Below are positions 51,376 to 60,274 of a stretch of DNA of 64,000 bases, one piece after another. The DNA comes from an uncultured Ruminococcus sp. (GTDB lineage Bacteria; Bacillota; Clostridia; Lachnospirales; Lachnospiraceae): the NCBI GenBank assembly GCA_900553885.1, contig USFD01000005.1, forward strand, positions 1 to 64,000, read 5' to 3'. The position numbers and the translations under genes are program-made. Under the pieces are notes generated by a model that was not told the origin of the DNA, ran no database searches, and saw only the letters and a program-made list of their open reading frames with translations. Position 1 is the first letter of the stretch, and each line of letters starts with the position of its first letter.

Positions 51376-52635
51376 TCACAGTTTCCCGTAAATCTCTCCG
51401 GGAACATATGCCTTTACACGGACGCCTTCCGGAAGATATTCTTCCGAGAGCAGCTGCCCCCGGCTCCGGATCAGCTGCAGCTTCCACGCCTCCTCAAACG
51501 GATACAGCCGCTCAATATAAATCTGATCTCTGCGCAGAATTTCCAGAAGAGCGGCTTTCAGTTCATCCAGTCCCTGGCCTGTTCTGGCAGATGTCCCAAT
51601 GGAATAGTCCGCCCGGAAATCCCGCTGGGCCGCCTGCGTTCCAAGCAGATCCTGTTTATTGAATACGGTGATTACCGGTTTTCCTTCTGCCCCCAGTTCC
51701 CTCAGCGTTTCATATACAACATGCATCTGGGTGTCCATGTCCGGATTGGACGCATCCACCACATGGATCAGAATATCCGCATATTTTGCTTCCTCCAGCG
51801 TGCTTTTAAACGCTTCAACAAGATGATGGGGCAGTTTGCGGATAAAGCCTACGGTATCTGTAAGCAGGATCTCCTGGGTGTTGTCCAGCATCAGGGAACG
51901 GGTCGTTGTATCCAGGGTGGAAAAAAGCATGGCATCCTCGGCAATCCCCGCATGCGTCAGCGCATTCTCGATGCTGCTTTTCCCCGCGGAAGTATAGCCA
52001 ACTAAAGCTGCGGTCTTTAATCCTGACTGGCTTCTCTGATTCCGGATCAGTTCTCTGTGCTTTTCCACATCTTTCAGTTCCCGCTTAAGTCTGCTGATTC
52101 TTTCCCGGATCCTCCGCCGGTCCACTTCCAGCTTCTTCTCGCCGGGACCCCTTGTGCCGATTCCGCCTCCCAGACGGGACAGAGATCTTCCCAGACCGGA
52201 CAGACGGGACGCCCGGTAGCGCAGCTGTGCCAGCTCCACCTGAAGCTTTCCCTCCCCGGTCACTGCCCGTCCGGCAAATATGTCGAGAATCAGCAGTGTA
52301 CGGTCCAGTACTTTACAGTTCAATTCCTCTTCCAGATTTCCCAGCTGGGCGCTGGTAAGTTCATCATCGCAGATAATGCCGGAAGCCTCCGTCTCCCAGA
52401 GCAGCTCCTTCAGTTCCAGAATTTTCCCTTTTCCGATATATGTTCCCGGATGCGCGGTTTCCCTTGCCTGGATCAGTCTTCCGGCCACTGCGGCACCGGC
52501 AGTTGCGGCCAGATCGGCAAGCTCATCCAGAGACTGTTCTTCCGGTTCTTCCGCTCCGGTTTCAATGCCTACCAGAATCACCTTTTCTTTTTCACTTCCA
52601 TCTGCGTTCTGTACGATTTGATCTGTATTCTGCAT
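51376..52635 (-). CDS. hflX: Ribosome-associated GTPase HflX
   Basis: 419 residues from the ATG at 52635 (GGAGGAGG upstream). The N-terminal HflX domain contains GKGKILELKELLWETEASGIICDDELTSAQLGNLEE and GGIGTRGPGEKKLEVDRRRI. The G domain follows: GYTSAGKSS (G1), LLTDTVGFI (G3) and FNKQDL (G4). HflX splits stalled 70S ribosomes under stress. It converges on the SDR gene with a 5-nt gap and no visible terminator. The TPR lipoprotein gene lies upstream. Confidence 0.95.
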   Translation of the reverse strand: MQNTDQIVQNADGSEKEKVILVGIETGAEEPEEQSLDELADLAATAGAAVAGRLIQARETAHPGTYIGKGKILELKELLWETEASGIICDDELTSAQLGNLEEELNCKVLDRTLLILDIFAGRAVTGEGKLQVELAQLRYRASRLSGLGRSLSRLGGGIGTRGPGEKKLEVDRRRIRERISRLKRELKDVEKHRELIRNQRSQSGLKTAALVGYTSAGKSSIENALTHAGIAEDAMLFSTLDTTTRSLMLDNTQEILLTDTVGFIRKLPHHLVEAFKSTLEEAKYADILIHVVDASNPDMDTQMHVVYETLRELGAEGKPVITVFNKQDLLGTQAAQRDFRADYSIGTSARTGQGLDELKAALLEILRRDQIYIERLYPFEEAWKLQLIRSRGQLLSEEYLPEGVRVKAYVPGEIYGKL

Positions 52636-52682
52636 AATTCCTCCTCCAAAGAGATAATGAAAAAACGGCAGTGCAGAGCACA

Positions 52683-53240
52683 CTACCGTGTTTCCAAAAA
52701 TTCCGCCTCTTTTTCAACAGCCTCATCTCCAGGATAGTCCTGCAGATACTCAGCCACTTTCTGTTTTGCGCTTTCCCAGTCGGCAGTCTTCTCACAGCAG
52801 ACTATTTCATTGTACCGCATCTCCCGGATCAGATCTGTATCCGACTCTCCTTCAGACGAAGTTTCCGCCAGGGCAAGACCTGATTGAAACTGTTCCAGCG
52901 CGTTCTCATAATCGTCCACATTCATGGCGCAGATCCCCATCAGATTGTAGATCTGTACCGTCTGCTCCGCCCCTTTATCCAGAGCAGTCTGGAACGCATC
53001 CAGAGCCGGACCGTATTCTTTCATTTCGTAATAAGCCATGCCCAGTCCTCTGTAGGCTTCTGCAGACTTTTCTCCCTCTTCCGTCTCTGCTGCAGACTCA
53101 AATATATCCCGCGCTTCCTCATACTGTCCGTCTTCCAGTGCTCTGGTTCCGTCTTTCAGAGCTCCTGCACACCCGCTCAGTATACACGCTGACAGCAGTG
53201 CAGCCATACCGATACCGGCCATTTTTCCCTTTTTCATCAT
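52683..53240 (-). CDS. Tetratricopeptide-repeat lipoprotein
   Basis: 185 residues. A lipobox (ILSGCAGAL, Cys near residue 24) follows a signal sequence. The mature part is made of TPR repeats: GTRALEDGQYEEARDIFESAAE, SAEAYRGLGMAYYEMKEYGPALDAFQTALD and NLMGICAMNVDDYENALEQFQSGLAL. It sits on the outer face of the membrane and probably binds other proteins. AGGAGTGA precedes tandem ATGs. It follows the P-type ATPase gene by 13 nt. Function unknown. Confidence 0.85.
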   Translation of the reverse strand: MMKKGKMAGIGMAALLSACILSGCAGALKDGTRALEDGQYEEARDIFESAAETEEGEKSAEAYRGLGMAYYEMKEYGPALDAFQTALDKGAEQTVQIYNLMGICAMNVDDYENALEQFQSGLALAETSSEGESDTDLIREMRYNEIVCCEKTADWESAKQKVAEYLQDYPGDEAVEKEAEFLETR

Positions 53241-53253
53241 TCACATCACTCCT

Positions 53254-55110
53254 CTACTCCGGATATTTCATCATCCAGAAAGAATTTAAAATACTAATCA
53301 GCATAACACAGATATCTGCAACAATCGCATTCTGCATAGTTATCATTCCAAAAAGCGCAAGCGCTATCAGGATTACCTTCATTCCTGCTGCAAAGACTAT
53401 ATTCTGCTTCACAGCACGCAGGGTCGCCCTGGAAATCCGGATGGCATTAATTATCCTGGAAGGCTCGTCTTCCATCAGTATAATATCAGCTGCCTCCAGC
53501 GCAGCGTCTGTACCCAGGCCTCCCATGGCAATTCCCACATCCGCAAGAGCCAGCACCGGTGCGTCATTGATGCCGTCTCCCACAAAAGCAAGCTTCTCGC
53601 CTTCCAGCGCGCTTTCCCGGAACTCTTCCAGCTGTTCCACTTTGTCCTCCGGCATAAGCTCCGCGTAAACACTTTCTATTTTCAGTTTTGCCGCCACATC
53701 TTCGGCAACCGCTTCATTGTCTCCGGTCAGCATGATAGCGGCCAGCTGCCGTCTGTGCAGCCAGCGGATGAGTCTCCCTGCATCTTTTCTTATCACATCA
53801 GAAATCAGGATATGTCCCGCGTACTCATTTTCCACGGCTACATGAACCGCTGTTCCCTGTTCCGGCACCAGATGGCAGAATACTCCCTGCCGATTCATCA
53901 GTCTGTTATTTCCAACGTAGACCCGCCGGCCGTCCACCACTGCACAGAGCCCCAGTCCCGGATACTCCGTCACTTCTCCCACCCGGGATTTCTCCGGCTC
54001 TCTGCCATATGCTTCCCGCAGAGACAGAGCAATCGGATGGGTGGAATAAGCTTCCGCCAGCGCTGCCAGCTCCAGCAGTTCTTCCTCTGAGATTTTATAA
54101 GGAACAAGCTCTTTTACATGAAAGACGCCTTCTGTCAGTGTTCCCGTTTTATCAAAAACAAATGTATCAACCTGCGTTAATGTTTCAATGCAGCTGCCGC
54201 CCTTGATCAGAACTCCCTGTCTGGCAGCCGCTCCGATTCCTCCGAGAAATGCCATCGGTATTGATACCATCAGGCCGGATGGACAGGCTGCCACAAGGAT
54301 AATCAGCCCCCGGAAAATCCACTCCTCTTTTGCTTCCACAAACATCATAGGCGGCAGAATAAAGGTCAGCACTGCGATCAGTATGACAATCGGTGTATAG
54401 TATCTGGTGAATTTATCTGCAAGACGGACACTTTCCGATTTCTTTTCATTTGCATTTTCCACCAGCCGCATTATTTTGGACGCCACAGAATCGTTATACA
54501 CTTTTACAACTCTGGCCTCAAGCACACCGTTCAGGTTAATGCATCCACTGTATATTCTGTCTCCCGGTTTTACTGCTCTGGGCGTAGACTCGCCGGTCAG
54601 CGCCTTCATATCAACCGAGCCTGTTCCCATTGTCACAACCGCATCTACCGGAATCTTTTCTCCCGGTTTCAGAACAATGATCTGCCTGGGCTGGAGATCC
54701 TGAGGTTCCACCACTCTTTCCCTGCCGGCTTCTTTCAGGTTGGCATATTCCGGCCTTATATCTATGAACCTGGCAATCGATTTTTTCGTCTGGCTCAGGG
54801 ACAGTTCTTCAACCAGTTTTCCAGCCTGGTAAAGCAGCATGGCGCCGACCGCCTCTTTCTGCCTGCCCACAACAAAAGCTCCGCATGTGGCAGCAATAAT
54901 CAGAAGATTCTCATCCAGGAATTTTAAATTTCTGAACCGCTTTATCTCCTCCAGATATGTTGTCGCAGACAGAATAATATAAGGCACCAGAAACAGTGCC
55001 GTCATTTCCGTCCTCCCCATATGAATATGAAGGGATACCGCCCAGGCAATGATATATGTAAGCAGGCCTGAGACGATTTCAAGTCCCTTCCACTTTACTC
55101 TTCCCGTCAT
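53254..55110 (-). CDS. Heavy-metal P1B-type ATPase with CPS motif
   Basis: 618 residues, without an N-terminal metal-binding domain. About eight membrane segments are expected. P-type motifs: TGES (172-175), DKTGT (phosphorylated Asp320), HPI in the nucleotide domain, GDGINDAPVLALADVGIAMG hinge. The transmembrane metal site reads ACPSGL at 275-280: Cys-Pro-Ser in place of the usual Cys-Pro-Cys of zinc/cadmium/copper pumps. It exports a metal. The ArsR-family gene 80 nt upstream is its likely regulator. Zn/Cd is the default guess, but the altered motif makes specificity uncertain. Confidence 0.9.
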   Translation of the reverse strand: MTGRVKWKGLEIVSGLLTYIIAWAVSLHIHMGRTEMTALFLVPYIILSATTYLEEIKRFRNLKFLDENLLIIAATCGAFVVGRQKEAVGAMLLYQAGKLVEELSLSQTKKSIARFIDIRPEYANLKEAGRERVVEPQDLQPRQIIVLKPGEKIPVDAVVTMGTGSVDMKALTGESTPRAVKPGDRIYSGCINLNGVLEARVVKVYNDSVASKIMRLVENANEKKSESVRLADKFTRYYTPIVILIAVLTFILPPMMFVEAKEEWIFRGLIILVAACPSGLMVSIPMAFLGGIGAAARQGVLIKGGSCIETLTQVDTFVFDKTGTLTEGVFHVKELVPYKISEEELLELAALAEAYSTHPIALSLREAYGREPEKSRVGEVTEYPGLGLCAVVDGRRVYVGNNRLMNRQGVFCHLVPEQGTAVHVAVENEYAGHILISDVIRKDAGRLIRWLHRRQLAAIMLTGDNEAVAEDVAAKLKIESVYAELMPEDKVEQLEEFRESALEGEKLAFVGDGINDAPVLALADVGIAMGGLGTDAALEAADIILMEDEPSRIINAIRISRATLRAVKQNIVFAAGMKVILIALALFGMITMQNAIVADICVMLISILNSFWMMKYPE

Positions 55111-55191
55111 AACTTTTCCCTTAGCTTTTCCTTTGACTTTTTCCTCTGAACTTCCGTCCAGCTTTATCCCCGGAGCATCTTCCGGATCTTT

Positions 55192-55551
55192 CTATTCCCG
55201 GATGTGCTCCATTCCCTGGTTTACAATGGTCTTAATATGGCCATCCGCCAGAGAATAAAATACGGTTTTTCCCTCCCGCCGGTTGTCCACCAGCTTCATC
55301 TGCTTGAGTATTCTCAGCTGATGAGAGATCGCCGACTGTGTCATATTCAGCGTCTGAGCCAGATCACAGACGCACATCTCAGACTGAAGCAGAACGCAGA
55401 GAATCTTAATCCTGGTGACGTCGCCAAATACTTTAAAAAAACCTGCAAGTGCTGCCAGTTCTTCCTCTGCCGGGAGATGGCTCTGCGCTTTATCTACCGT
55501 ATCCTGGTGGACATGGATAAAATCGCAGTGTTCAACTTCTATTCTTTCCAT
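55192..55551 (-). CDS. ArsR/SmtB-family metal-sensing repressor
   Basis: 119 residues. Winged helix: FKVFGDVTRIKILCVLLQSEMCVCDLAQTLNMTQSAISHQLRILKQMKLVDNRREGKTVFYSLAD. CVCD at the start of the recognition unit resembles the alpha-3N type metal site (CadC-like), and DGHIKTIVNQGMEHI near the C-terminus matches the alpha-5 site (SmtB/CzrA) with Asp/His/His. The N-terminus also carries His/Cys (EHCDFIHVHQD). It should repress the P-type ATPase gene until Zn, Cd or a similar metal binds. Confidence 0.92.
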   Translation of the reverse strand: MERIEVEHCDFIHVHQDTVDKAQSHLPAEEELAALAGFFKVFGDVTRIKILCVLLQSEMCVCDLAQTLNMTQSAISHQLRILKQMKLVDNRREGKTVFYSLADGHIKTIVNQGMEHIRE

Positions 55552-55585
55552 GTGTCATTTCTCCCTTCAAATACCTAGTATACCG

Positions 55586-55622
55586 AAAAGAGACGAAAGC
55601 ATCAATATCTTCCGTCTCTTTT
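55586..55622. terminator. Terminator between the alarmone synthetase and ArsR genes
   Basis: 14-nt arms (AAAAGAGACGAAAG with its near-perfect complement, one mismatch) and a 9-nt loop, giving T-runs on both strands. On the minus strand it ends the alarmone synthetase transcript before the ArsR gene. Confidence 0.85.
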
Positions 55623-55631
55623 TGTGCTTAT

Positions 55632-56387
55632 TCAGTTTTCTTTCCCTGCATAATCCAGGGCTTTCTGTTCCGATCCGGTGCCGATAACATTGTTCAGTAC
55701 ATCATTCATATTATCCCGATTGGCCTGATGCTCTATACATTCCTGTATCGCCTCATTCAGAGAAAGCATTTTCTCATCCAGTTCAGATACCATCTTTGCG
55801 CATTCTCTCAGATCACGACTGATATACTCCGGAGCATTTCCCTCGAATTTATAATAAATCTTATGCTCCAGGCTTGCCCAGAAATCCATTGCGATCGTAC
55901 GAATCTGGATCTCAACCTTTGTATCTACCACACTGTCCGAAAGAAAAATCGGCACGGACACAAGCATGTGGTAACTTTTGTACCCGCTCTCCTTCGGGTT
56001 GCGGATATAATCCTTGATGGAGAGCACTTTCAGGTCGCTCTGATTTCCTATCATCTCAGCCAGCCGGTAAATGTCGGATGTAAAAGAACAGATTACCCTT
56101 ACGCCTGCTATGTCGTTCACATATCTGACCATATTTTCAATTGATGTCTCGTATCCATACCGTTTCAGCTTCTTTACAATGCTCTCCGGCGTCTTAATCC
56201 TGGTCTTGATATGCTCGATGGGATTATACTTATGCACATGCTGAAACTCATCATTGAGAATCTCCAGCTTTGTGCCTACTTCTTTTAGGGCTGCATTGTA
56301 AAGAAATATCACAGTCTTCCAGCTGTCGACATCCTCGTAGCTCTTCAATGCAGTCTCAACCTGCTGTTCACCTTTCATCGCGGACAT
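55632..56387 (-). CDS. Small alarmone synthetase, RelA/SpoT domain
   Basis: 251 residues, too short for a full Rel. The synthetase core shows PIEHIKTRIKTPESIVKKLKRYGYE, DIAGVRVICSFTSDIYRLAE, KDYIRNPKESGYKSYHMLV with the substrate-binding GYKS, and VEIQIRTIAMDFWASLEHKIYYK. This is the RelP/RelQ (YjbM/YwaC) class that makes (p)ppGpp from ATP and GDP/GTP without a hydrolase domain. A C-terminal helix likely mediates oligomerisation. Together with the separate HD hydrolase at 49792 it may modulate the alarmone level. Confidence 0.93.
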   Translation of the reverse strand: MSAMKGEQQVETALKSYEDVDSWKTVIFLYNAALKEVGTKLEILNDEFQHVHKYNPIEHIKTRIKTPESIVKKLKRYGYETSIENMVRYVNDIAGVRVICSFTSDIYRLAEMIGNQSDLKVLSIKDYIRNPKESGYKSYHMLVSVPIFLSDSVVDTKVEIQIRTIAMDFWASLEHKIYYKFEGNAPEYISRDLRECAKMVSELDEKMLSLNEAIQECIEHQANRDNMNDVLNNVIGTGSEQKALDYAGKEN

Positions 56388-56486
56388 CCCCCATTGGTTG
56401 TTATGTTAGTCCATAGTATACCATATTTTGTACCTCCTGTCACAGAGTTCACTCTTTTTTTAGAGGTTTTTAATTTTTAGAAAGAA

Positions 56487-57542
56487 TCACAGTTCCAGTT
56501 TCATATCTCCGAAGCGGATCCACTTTTTCTTTCTCATAAATTCAGAGATAAGCAGAGTCAGCACCGCCGGGAGAACAAACTGAATCAGTATGATTTTAAG
56601 CAGGACAATTGTCCCCGCCTCTGTCTGTGTCATAACCTGCCATGTCATAAGAGGGCCTACCAGTCCTGCCGTGCCCATGCCGGATCCGGTAGCATTATTT
56701 GTCATGTGAAAGACCATCGTCCCCACCGGGCCGAGAATAGCGCTGGATATAATCGCCGGAACCCAGATCAGAGGGTGACGCACAATATTGGGAACCTGAA
56801 GCATGGAGGTTCCGATTCCTTGCGCCAGGAATCCGCCGATTTTATTTTCCCTGTAACTTGCCACGGCAAAACCGATCATATTGCAGCAGCAGCCCACTGT
56901 GGCGGCTCCGGCCGCAAGTCCGGACAGGTTAAGAATCACCCCCAGTGCCGCCGAACTGATAGGAAGTGTAAGGATCATACCCATCAGAACTGAGACAACC
57001 ACTCCCATAAGCAGCGGCTGCTGCTCTGTTCCCCAGTTAATCAGAGAGCCCAGCCACATCATAAATCTGGAAATCGGCGGCCCTGCCAAAAGCGCTACAG
57101 CCGATCCGGCCCCGATACATACCAGGGGAGTAAGAATAATATCCAGTTTTGTCTTCCCCGAGATCAGGATCCCGATTTCAATGGCTATATACGCCGCCAG
57201 AAATGCTCCCAGCGGTTCTCCCGGCCCCGTCAGGACCAGACTGCCGCCTGACAGAATCCTTCCCGACAGAATCTGGGATGCAAAAGCCCCGATCATCCCC
57301 ACAACAGCCGCCGAAATAATTACCAGCTGGCCGGCGTCCAGCTTCCGGGCAACCCCTACACCGATACCTGCTCCGGTCAGACCGGCTGCTGTTTTTCCCA
57401 GCAGCAATATTATATCTCCCGTGCTTCCCGGCACATATGTTCCGATCTGCTGAATAATCGTTCCTATAATCAGTGTTGCAAACAGGCCGTGGGTCATTCC
57501 TCCGAGCCCTTCAACAAAAATCCTGTTCAGTATCCCTTTCAT
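56487..57542 (-). CDS. PTS IIC-like membrane protein
   Basis: 351 residues with about 9-10 membrane segments. Starts MKGILNRIFVEGLGGMTHGLF; later FVLPAVLTLLISEFMRKKKWIRFGDMKLEL. It matches the PTS_EIIC_2-type family. No IIA or IIB partner gene is adjacent, so phosphotransfer cannot be assumed. These proteins are often annotated as PTS sugar transporters of unknown substrate. It follows the 88-residue unknown gene by about 25 nt. Confidence 0.75.
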   Translation of the reverse strand: MKGILNRIFVEGLGGMTHGLFATLIIGTIIQQIGTYVPGSTGDIILLLGKTAAGLTGAGIGVGVARKLDAGQLVIISAAVVGMIGAFASQILSGRILSGGSLVLTGPGEPLGAFLAAYIAIEIGILISGKTKLDIILTPLVCIGAGSAVALLAGPPISRFMMWLGSLINWGTEQQPLLMGVVVSVLMGMILTLPISSAALGVILNLSGLAAGAATVGCCCNMIGFAVASYRENKIGGFLAQGIGTSMLQVPNIVRHPLIWVPAIISSAILGPVGTMVFHMTNNATGSGMGTAGLVGPLMTWQVMTQTEAGTIVLLKIILIQFVLPAVLTLLISEFMRKKKWIRFGDMKLEL

Positions 57543-57568
57543 ATTTCCCCTCCTGCAATAACTCCCGG

Positions 57569-57835
57569 TCAGTCTTCTTCTATGACCTGTATCTCCAGAT
57601 AATCAAAATCTATTGCGTCCACAAAATTATCCTGATAAAATCTGGCTTTTGCATGTCTTTTAAACTCCTCAATGGTAGCGTCAAGCCAGATCGGCTTGCT
57701 CAGATCAAACGCATAGCAGACCTCATCCAGCGCATGGAATATTTTGTGTGTCCGGGTATCTTCTGACTCCTCACAGACTACCATATCCCGAAGCATCCTG
57801 TTATTCTTAAACTCCTTTGCCCATAAACGAAACAT
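57569..57835 (-). CDS. Small protein of unknown function
   Basis: 88 residues from the ATG at 57835, with GGAGG 7 nt upstream; the longer open frame upstream runs into the tRNA terminator. MFRLWAKEFKNNRMLRDMVVCEESEDTRTHKIFHALDEVCYAFD (in pieces), then IWLDATIEEFKRHAKARFYQDNF and an acidic tail. Looks like a compact soluble alpha/beta protein. It does not match a family I know. It lies ahead of the PTS IIC-like gene. Confidence 0.75.
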   Translation of the reverse strand: MFRLWAKEFKNNRMLRDMVVCEESEDTRTHKIFHALDEVCYAFDLSKPIWLDATIEEFKRHAKARFYQDNFVDAIDFDYLEIQVIEED

Positions 57836-57872
57836 ATCTTTTCCTCCATTTAACCGATACCAAAAAAGAAAA

Positions 57873-57905
57873 ACCGGAAACACTGATCCTGCAGTACTCC
57901 CGGTT
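57873..57905 (-). terminator. Terminator after tRNA-Gly(CCC)
   Basis: ACCGG..CACTG pairs with CAGT..CCGGT in an interrupted stem, followed on the minus strand by TTTTTCTTTTTT. Confidence 0.7.
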
Positions 57906-57913
57906 TGGCTTTA

Positions 57914-57984
57914 AGCAGATGACGGGAATCGAACCCGCCTTCCCAGCTTGGGAAGCTGGTGTTCTACCGATGAACTACATCTGC
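57914..57984 (-). tRNA. tRNA-Gly, anticodon CCC
   Basis: 71-nt cloverleaf: acceptor GCAGATG/CATCTGC, D arm GTTC..GAAC, anticodon arm CCAGC-TTCCCAA-GCTGG, T arm GCGGG-TTCGATT-CCCGT, discriminator U. CCA is not encoded. The anticodon CCC reads GGG. Confidence 0.96.
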
Positions 57985-58035
57985 GCTTGTCACGGTATGA
58001 ATTATAACTCTGATCCGGCAAAAATGCAATATTTT

Positions 58036-58704
58036 TTAATCAATCTGCCAGTCAATCGGCTCCACCCCATGACTCTCTAAAAATTCGTTTGTCTTGCTGA
58101 AAGGCCTGCTCCCGAAAAAGCCCCGATAAGCGGATAGCGGACTTGGATGAGGTGCTGTGAGAATCAGATGATTCGGATTATTCAGCATCACTTTCTTTCT
58201 CTGTGCCGGACTTCCCCAGAGAATGAACACAATCGGGCGGTCCTGGCTGTTCAGCGCCATAATCGCTGCATCTGTAAACTCTTCCCAGCCGATCCCCCTG
58301 TGGGAATTTGCCTGATGAGCCCTGACAGTCAGCACTGTATTAAGAAGAAGCACCCCCTGCTGCGCCCACTTTGTCAGGCATCCGTGATTCGGGATTGTAC
58401 ACCCCAGATCATCATGCAGTTCCTGATAAATATTCGCAAGCGACGGAGGAATATCCACACCCTTCTGCACCGAGAAACACAGCCCGTGAGCCTGCCCGTG
58501 GTTGTGATAAGGATCCTGTCCCAGGATCACTACCTTAACATCCTTAAGCGGAGTAAGATGGAATGCATTAAAAATATCATCCGCCGGAGGGAAAATCAAA
58601 TGCGTGCTGTATTCCTGTTTCACCGTTTCAAACAGTTTCCTGTAATATGGTTTTGAAAATTCCCCTTTTAACGCCTCATACCAGTCGCCGTTTAACCCTG
58701 ACAT
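58036..58704 (-). CDS. ung: Uracil-DNA glycosylase
   Basis: 222 residues from the ATG at 58704 (GGAGG 9 nt upstream). Family 1 motifs: VVILGQDPYHNHGQAHGLCFSV with the catalytic Asp, GCLTKWAQQGVLLLNTVLTVRAHQANSH, FILWGSPAQRKK, and HPSPLSAYRGFFGSRPFSKTNEFL with the catalytic His. It removes uracil from DNA. It stands between tRNA-Gly and hisF. Confidence 0.97.
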   Translation of the reverse strand: MSGLNGDWYEALKGEFSKPYYRKLFETVKQEYSTHLIFPPADDIFNAFHLTPLKDVKVVILGQDPYHNHGQAHGLCFSVQKGVDIPPSLANIYQELHDDLGCTIPNHGCLTKWAQQGVLLLNTVLTVRAHQANSHRGIGWEEFTDAAIMALNSQDRPIVFILWGSPAQRKKVMLNNPNHLILTAPHPSPLSAYRGFFGSRPFSKTNEFLESHGVEPIDWQID

Positions 58705-58738
58705 ATCTGTACTCCTCCACAAATTATCTGAATATTCT

Positions 58739-58765
58739 CCCCAAAGGGGACGTACCCCTTTGGGG
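58739..58765. repeat. G4-N5-C4 type inverted repeat between hisF and ung
   Basis: CCCCAAAGGGG and CCCCTTTGGGG flank ACGTA; a perfect 11-bp arm pair. It contains GGGGACGTACCCC, like the GGGGTCAGACCC element upstream of spoIIAA. No T-run follows on either strand. Confidence 0.8.
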
Positions 58766-58816
58766 GAAGTTTTCTGAATTGTTTTTTCATATACAAGTAC
58801 ACGCCGTACTTATATT

Positions 58817-59578
58817 CTATAATCTGACACTTACGCCTTCCTTAAGAAGGTATTCTTTTACCTGCCGGATTTCCAGCTCTTTGTAATGGAACAGGGAAGC
58901 GGCCAGTGCTGCATCTGCTTTTCCGACAGTCAGCGCCTCTTTGAAGTGCTCCAGTGTTCCGGCTCCTCCGGATGCGATAACCGGAATTGAAACGTTTTCA
59001 GCTATGGTCCGCGTCAGCTCCAGATCATAACCGGCTTTTGTGCCGTCACAGTCCATGCTGGTCAGCAGAATCTCCCCTGCCCCCAGACGTTCCACTTTCA
59101 TAGCCCACTCTACCGCGTCAATTCCAACGTCGATCCGTCCGCCGTTTTTATAGATATTCCAGCCGGATCCGTCCTCTCTGCGCTTTGCATCAATAGCTAC
59201 CACAACACACTGGCTGCCGAATTTATCCGCCGCGCTGCTGATCAGTTCCGGGGTATTGATTGCGGAAGAATTGATTGATATTTTGTCCGCGCCTTCTCTG
59301 AGAATCGCACGGAAATCATCTACCGTGCGGATGCCGCCGCCAACGGTAAACGGAATAAATACACATTCCGCCACTTTCCGTACCATATCAATCACCGTTT
59401 TCCTCTCATCGGAGGATGCCGTAATATCCAGAAATACCAGCTCATCCGCGCCTGCCTTATCATAGGCTTTGGCTATCTCAACCGGATCGCCCGCATCTTT
59501 GAGATCAACAAAATTTACGCCTTTTACTACTCTTCCCCCATTTACATCAAGACAGGGAATGATTCTTTTTGTAAACAT
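58817..59578 (-). CDS. hisF: Imidazole glycerol phosphate synthase cyclase subunit
   Basis: 253 residues of TIM-barrel fold. MFTKRIIPCLDVNGGRVVKGVNFVDLKDAGDPVE shows the first catalytic Asp; VFIPFTVGGGIRTVDDFRAIL; ISINSSAINTPELI; ILLTSMDCDGTKAGYDLELT with the second Asp; and VIASGGAGTLEHFKEAL are all present. With HisH it forms IGP and AICAR in histidine synthesis. hisH lies 52 nt upstream. No other his genes are in the window. Confidence 0.97.
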   Translation of the reverse strand: MFTKRIIPCLDVNGGRVVKGVNFVDLKDAGDPVEIAKAYDKAGADELVFLDITASSDERKTVIDMVRKVAECVFIPFTVGGGIRTVDDFRAILREGADKISINSSAINTPELISSAADKFGSQCVVVAIDAKRREDGSGWNIYKNGGRIDVGIDAVEWAMKVERLGAGEILLTSMDCDGTKAGYDLELTRTIAENVSIPVIASGGAGTLEHFKEALTVGKADAALAASLFHYKELEIRQVKEYLLKEGVSVRL

Positions 59579-59630
59579 AATCTTTTCCTTTCCGCCTGTT
59601 TTTCAGCGTTGAGCCAAAAGCCGCGCGAAT

Positions 59631-60236
59631 CTACAGTTCTACGAAATTTTTCAGTATCTGCAGACCAACATCACTGCTCTTCTCAGGATGGAACTGACAG
59701 GCAAACACATTGTCTTTCTCCACGGAAGCATGAATATGTGTACAATATTCCGTCGAAGCCTTCACAATCTGCTCATCAGCCGCTTTCAGATAATAGGAAT
59801 GTACAAAATATACATAAGCTCCTTCCGGTATTCCTCTGAACAGTCGTCCGTTATGTTCAAGGTGAAGAGAGTTCCAGCCCATGTGAGGGATTTTCATCCC
59901 CTCTTTTTCCGGGATCTTCAGAATCTCTCCTTTCAGAATTCCCAGGCCTTCCGCCCCCGGCGCTTCCTCGCTGCGCTCAAAGAGCAGCTGAAGTCCCAGA
60001 CATATTCCGAGGAAAGGCGTGCCCTGCTCCACAACCTCATGGATCACACGCTCCAGCCCTCTCTCCCGGATTGTATTCATGGCGTCGCCGAACGCTCCCA
60101 CTCCCGGCAGTATCACTTTCTCTGCCGAAAGAATCGTCTCCTTATCGCCGGTTACCACTGCCTTCTGTCCGAGAAAGTGCAGTGCCTTCTCTACACTCTT
60201 AATATTTCCCGCATCATAATCAATGATCGCTATCAT
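59631..60236 (-). CDS. hisH: Imidazole glycerol phosphate synthase glutaminase subunit
   Basis: 201 residues. Class I glutamine amidotransferase: VILPGVGAFGDAM, nucleophile Cys in LGICLGLQLLFE, and the His-Glu of the triad in CQFHPEKSSDVG. It supplies ammonia to HisF. Paired with hisF in the same orientation. Confidence 0.97.
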   Translation of the reverse strand: MIAIIDYDAGNIKSVEKALHFLGQKAVVTGDKETILSAEKVILPGVGAFGDAMNTIRERGLERVIHEVVEQGTPFLGICLGLQLLFERSEEAPGAEGLGILKGEILKIPEKEGMKIPHMGWNSLHLEHNGRLFRGIPEGAYVYFVHSYYLKAADEQIVKASTEYCTHIHASVEKDNVFACQFHPEKSSDVGLQILKNFVEL

Positions 60237-60274
60237 CCTGTTCTCCTCCGCTTCTGAACCGAAAACATAAAGAA

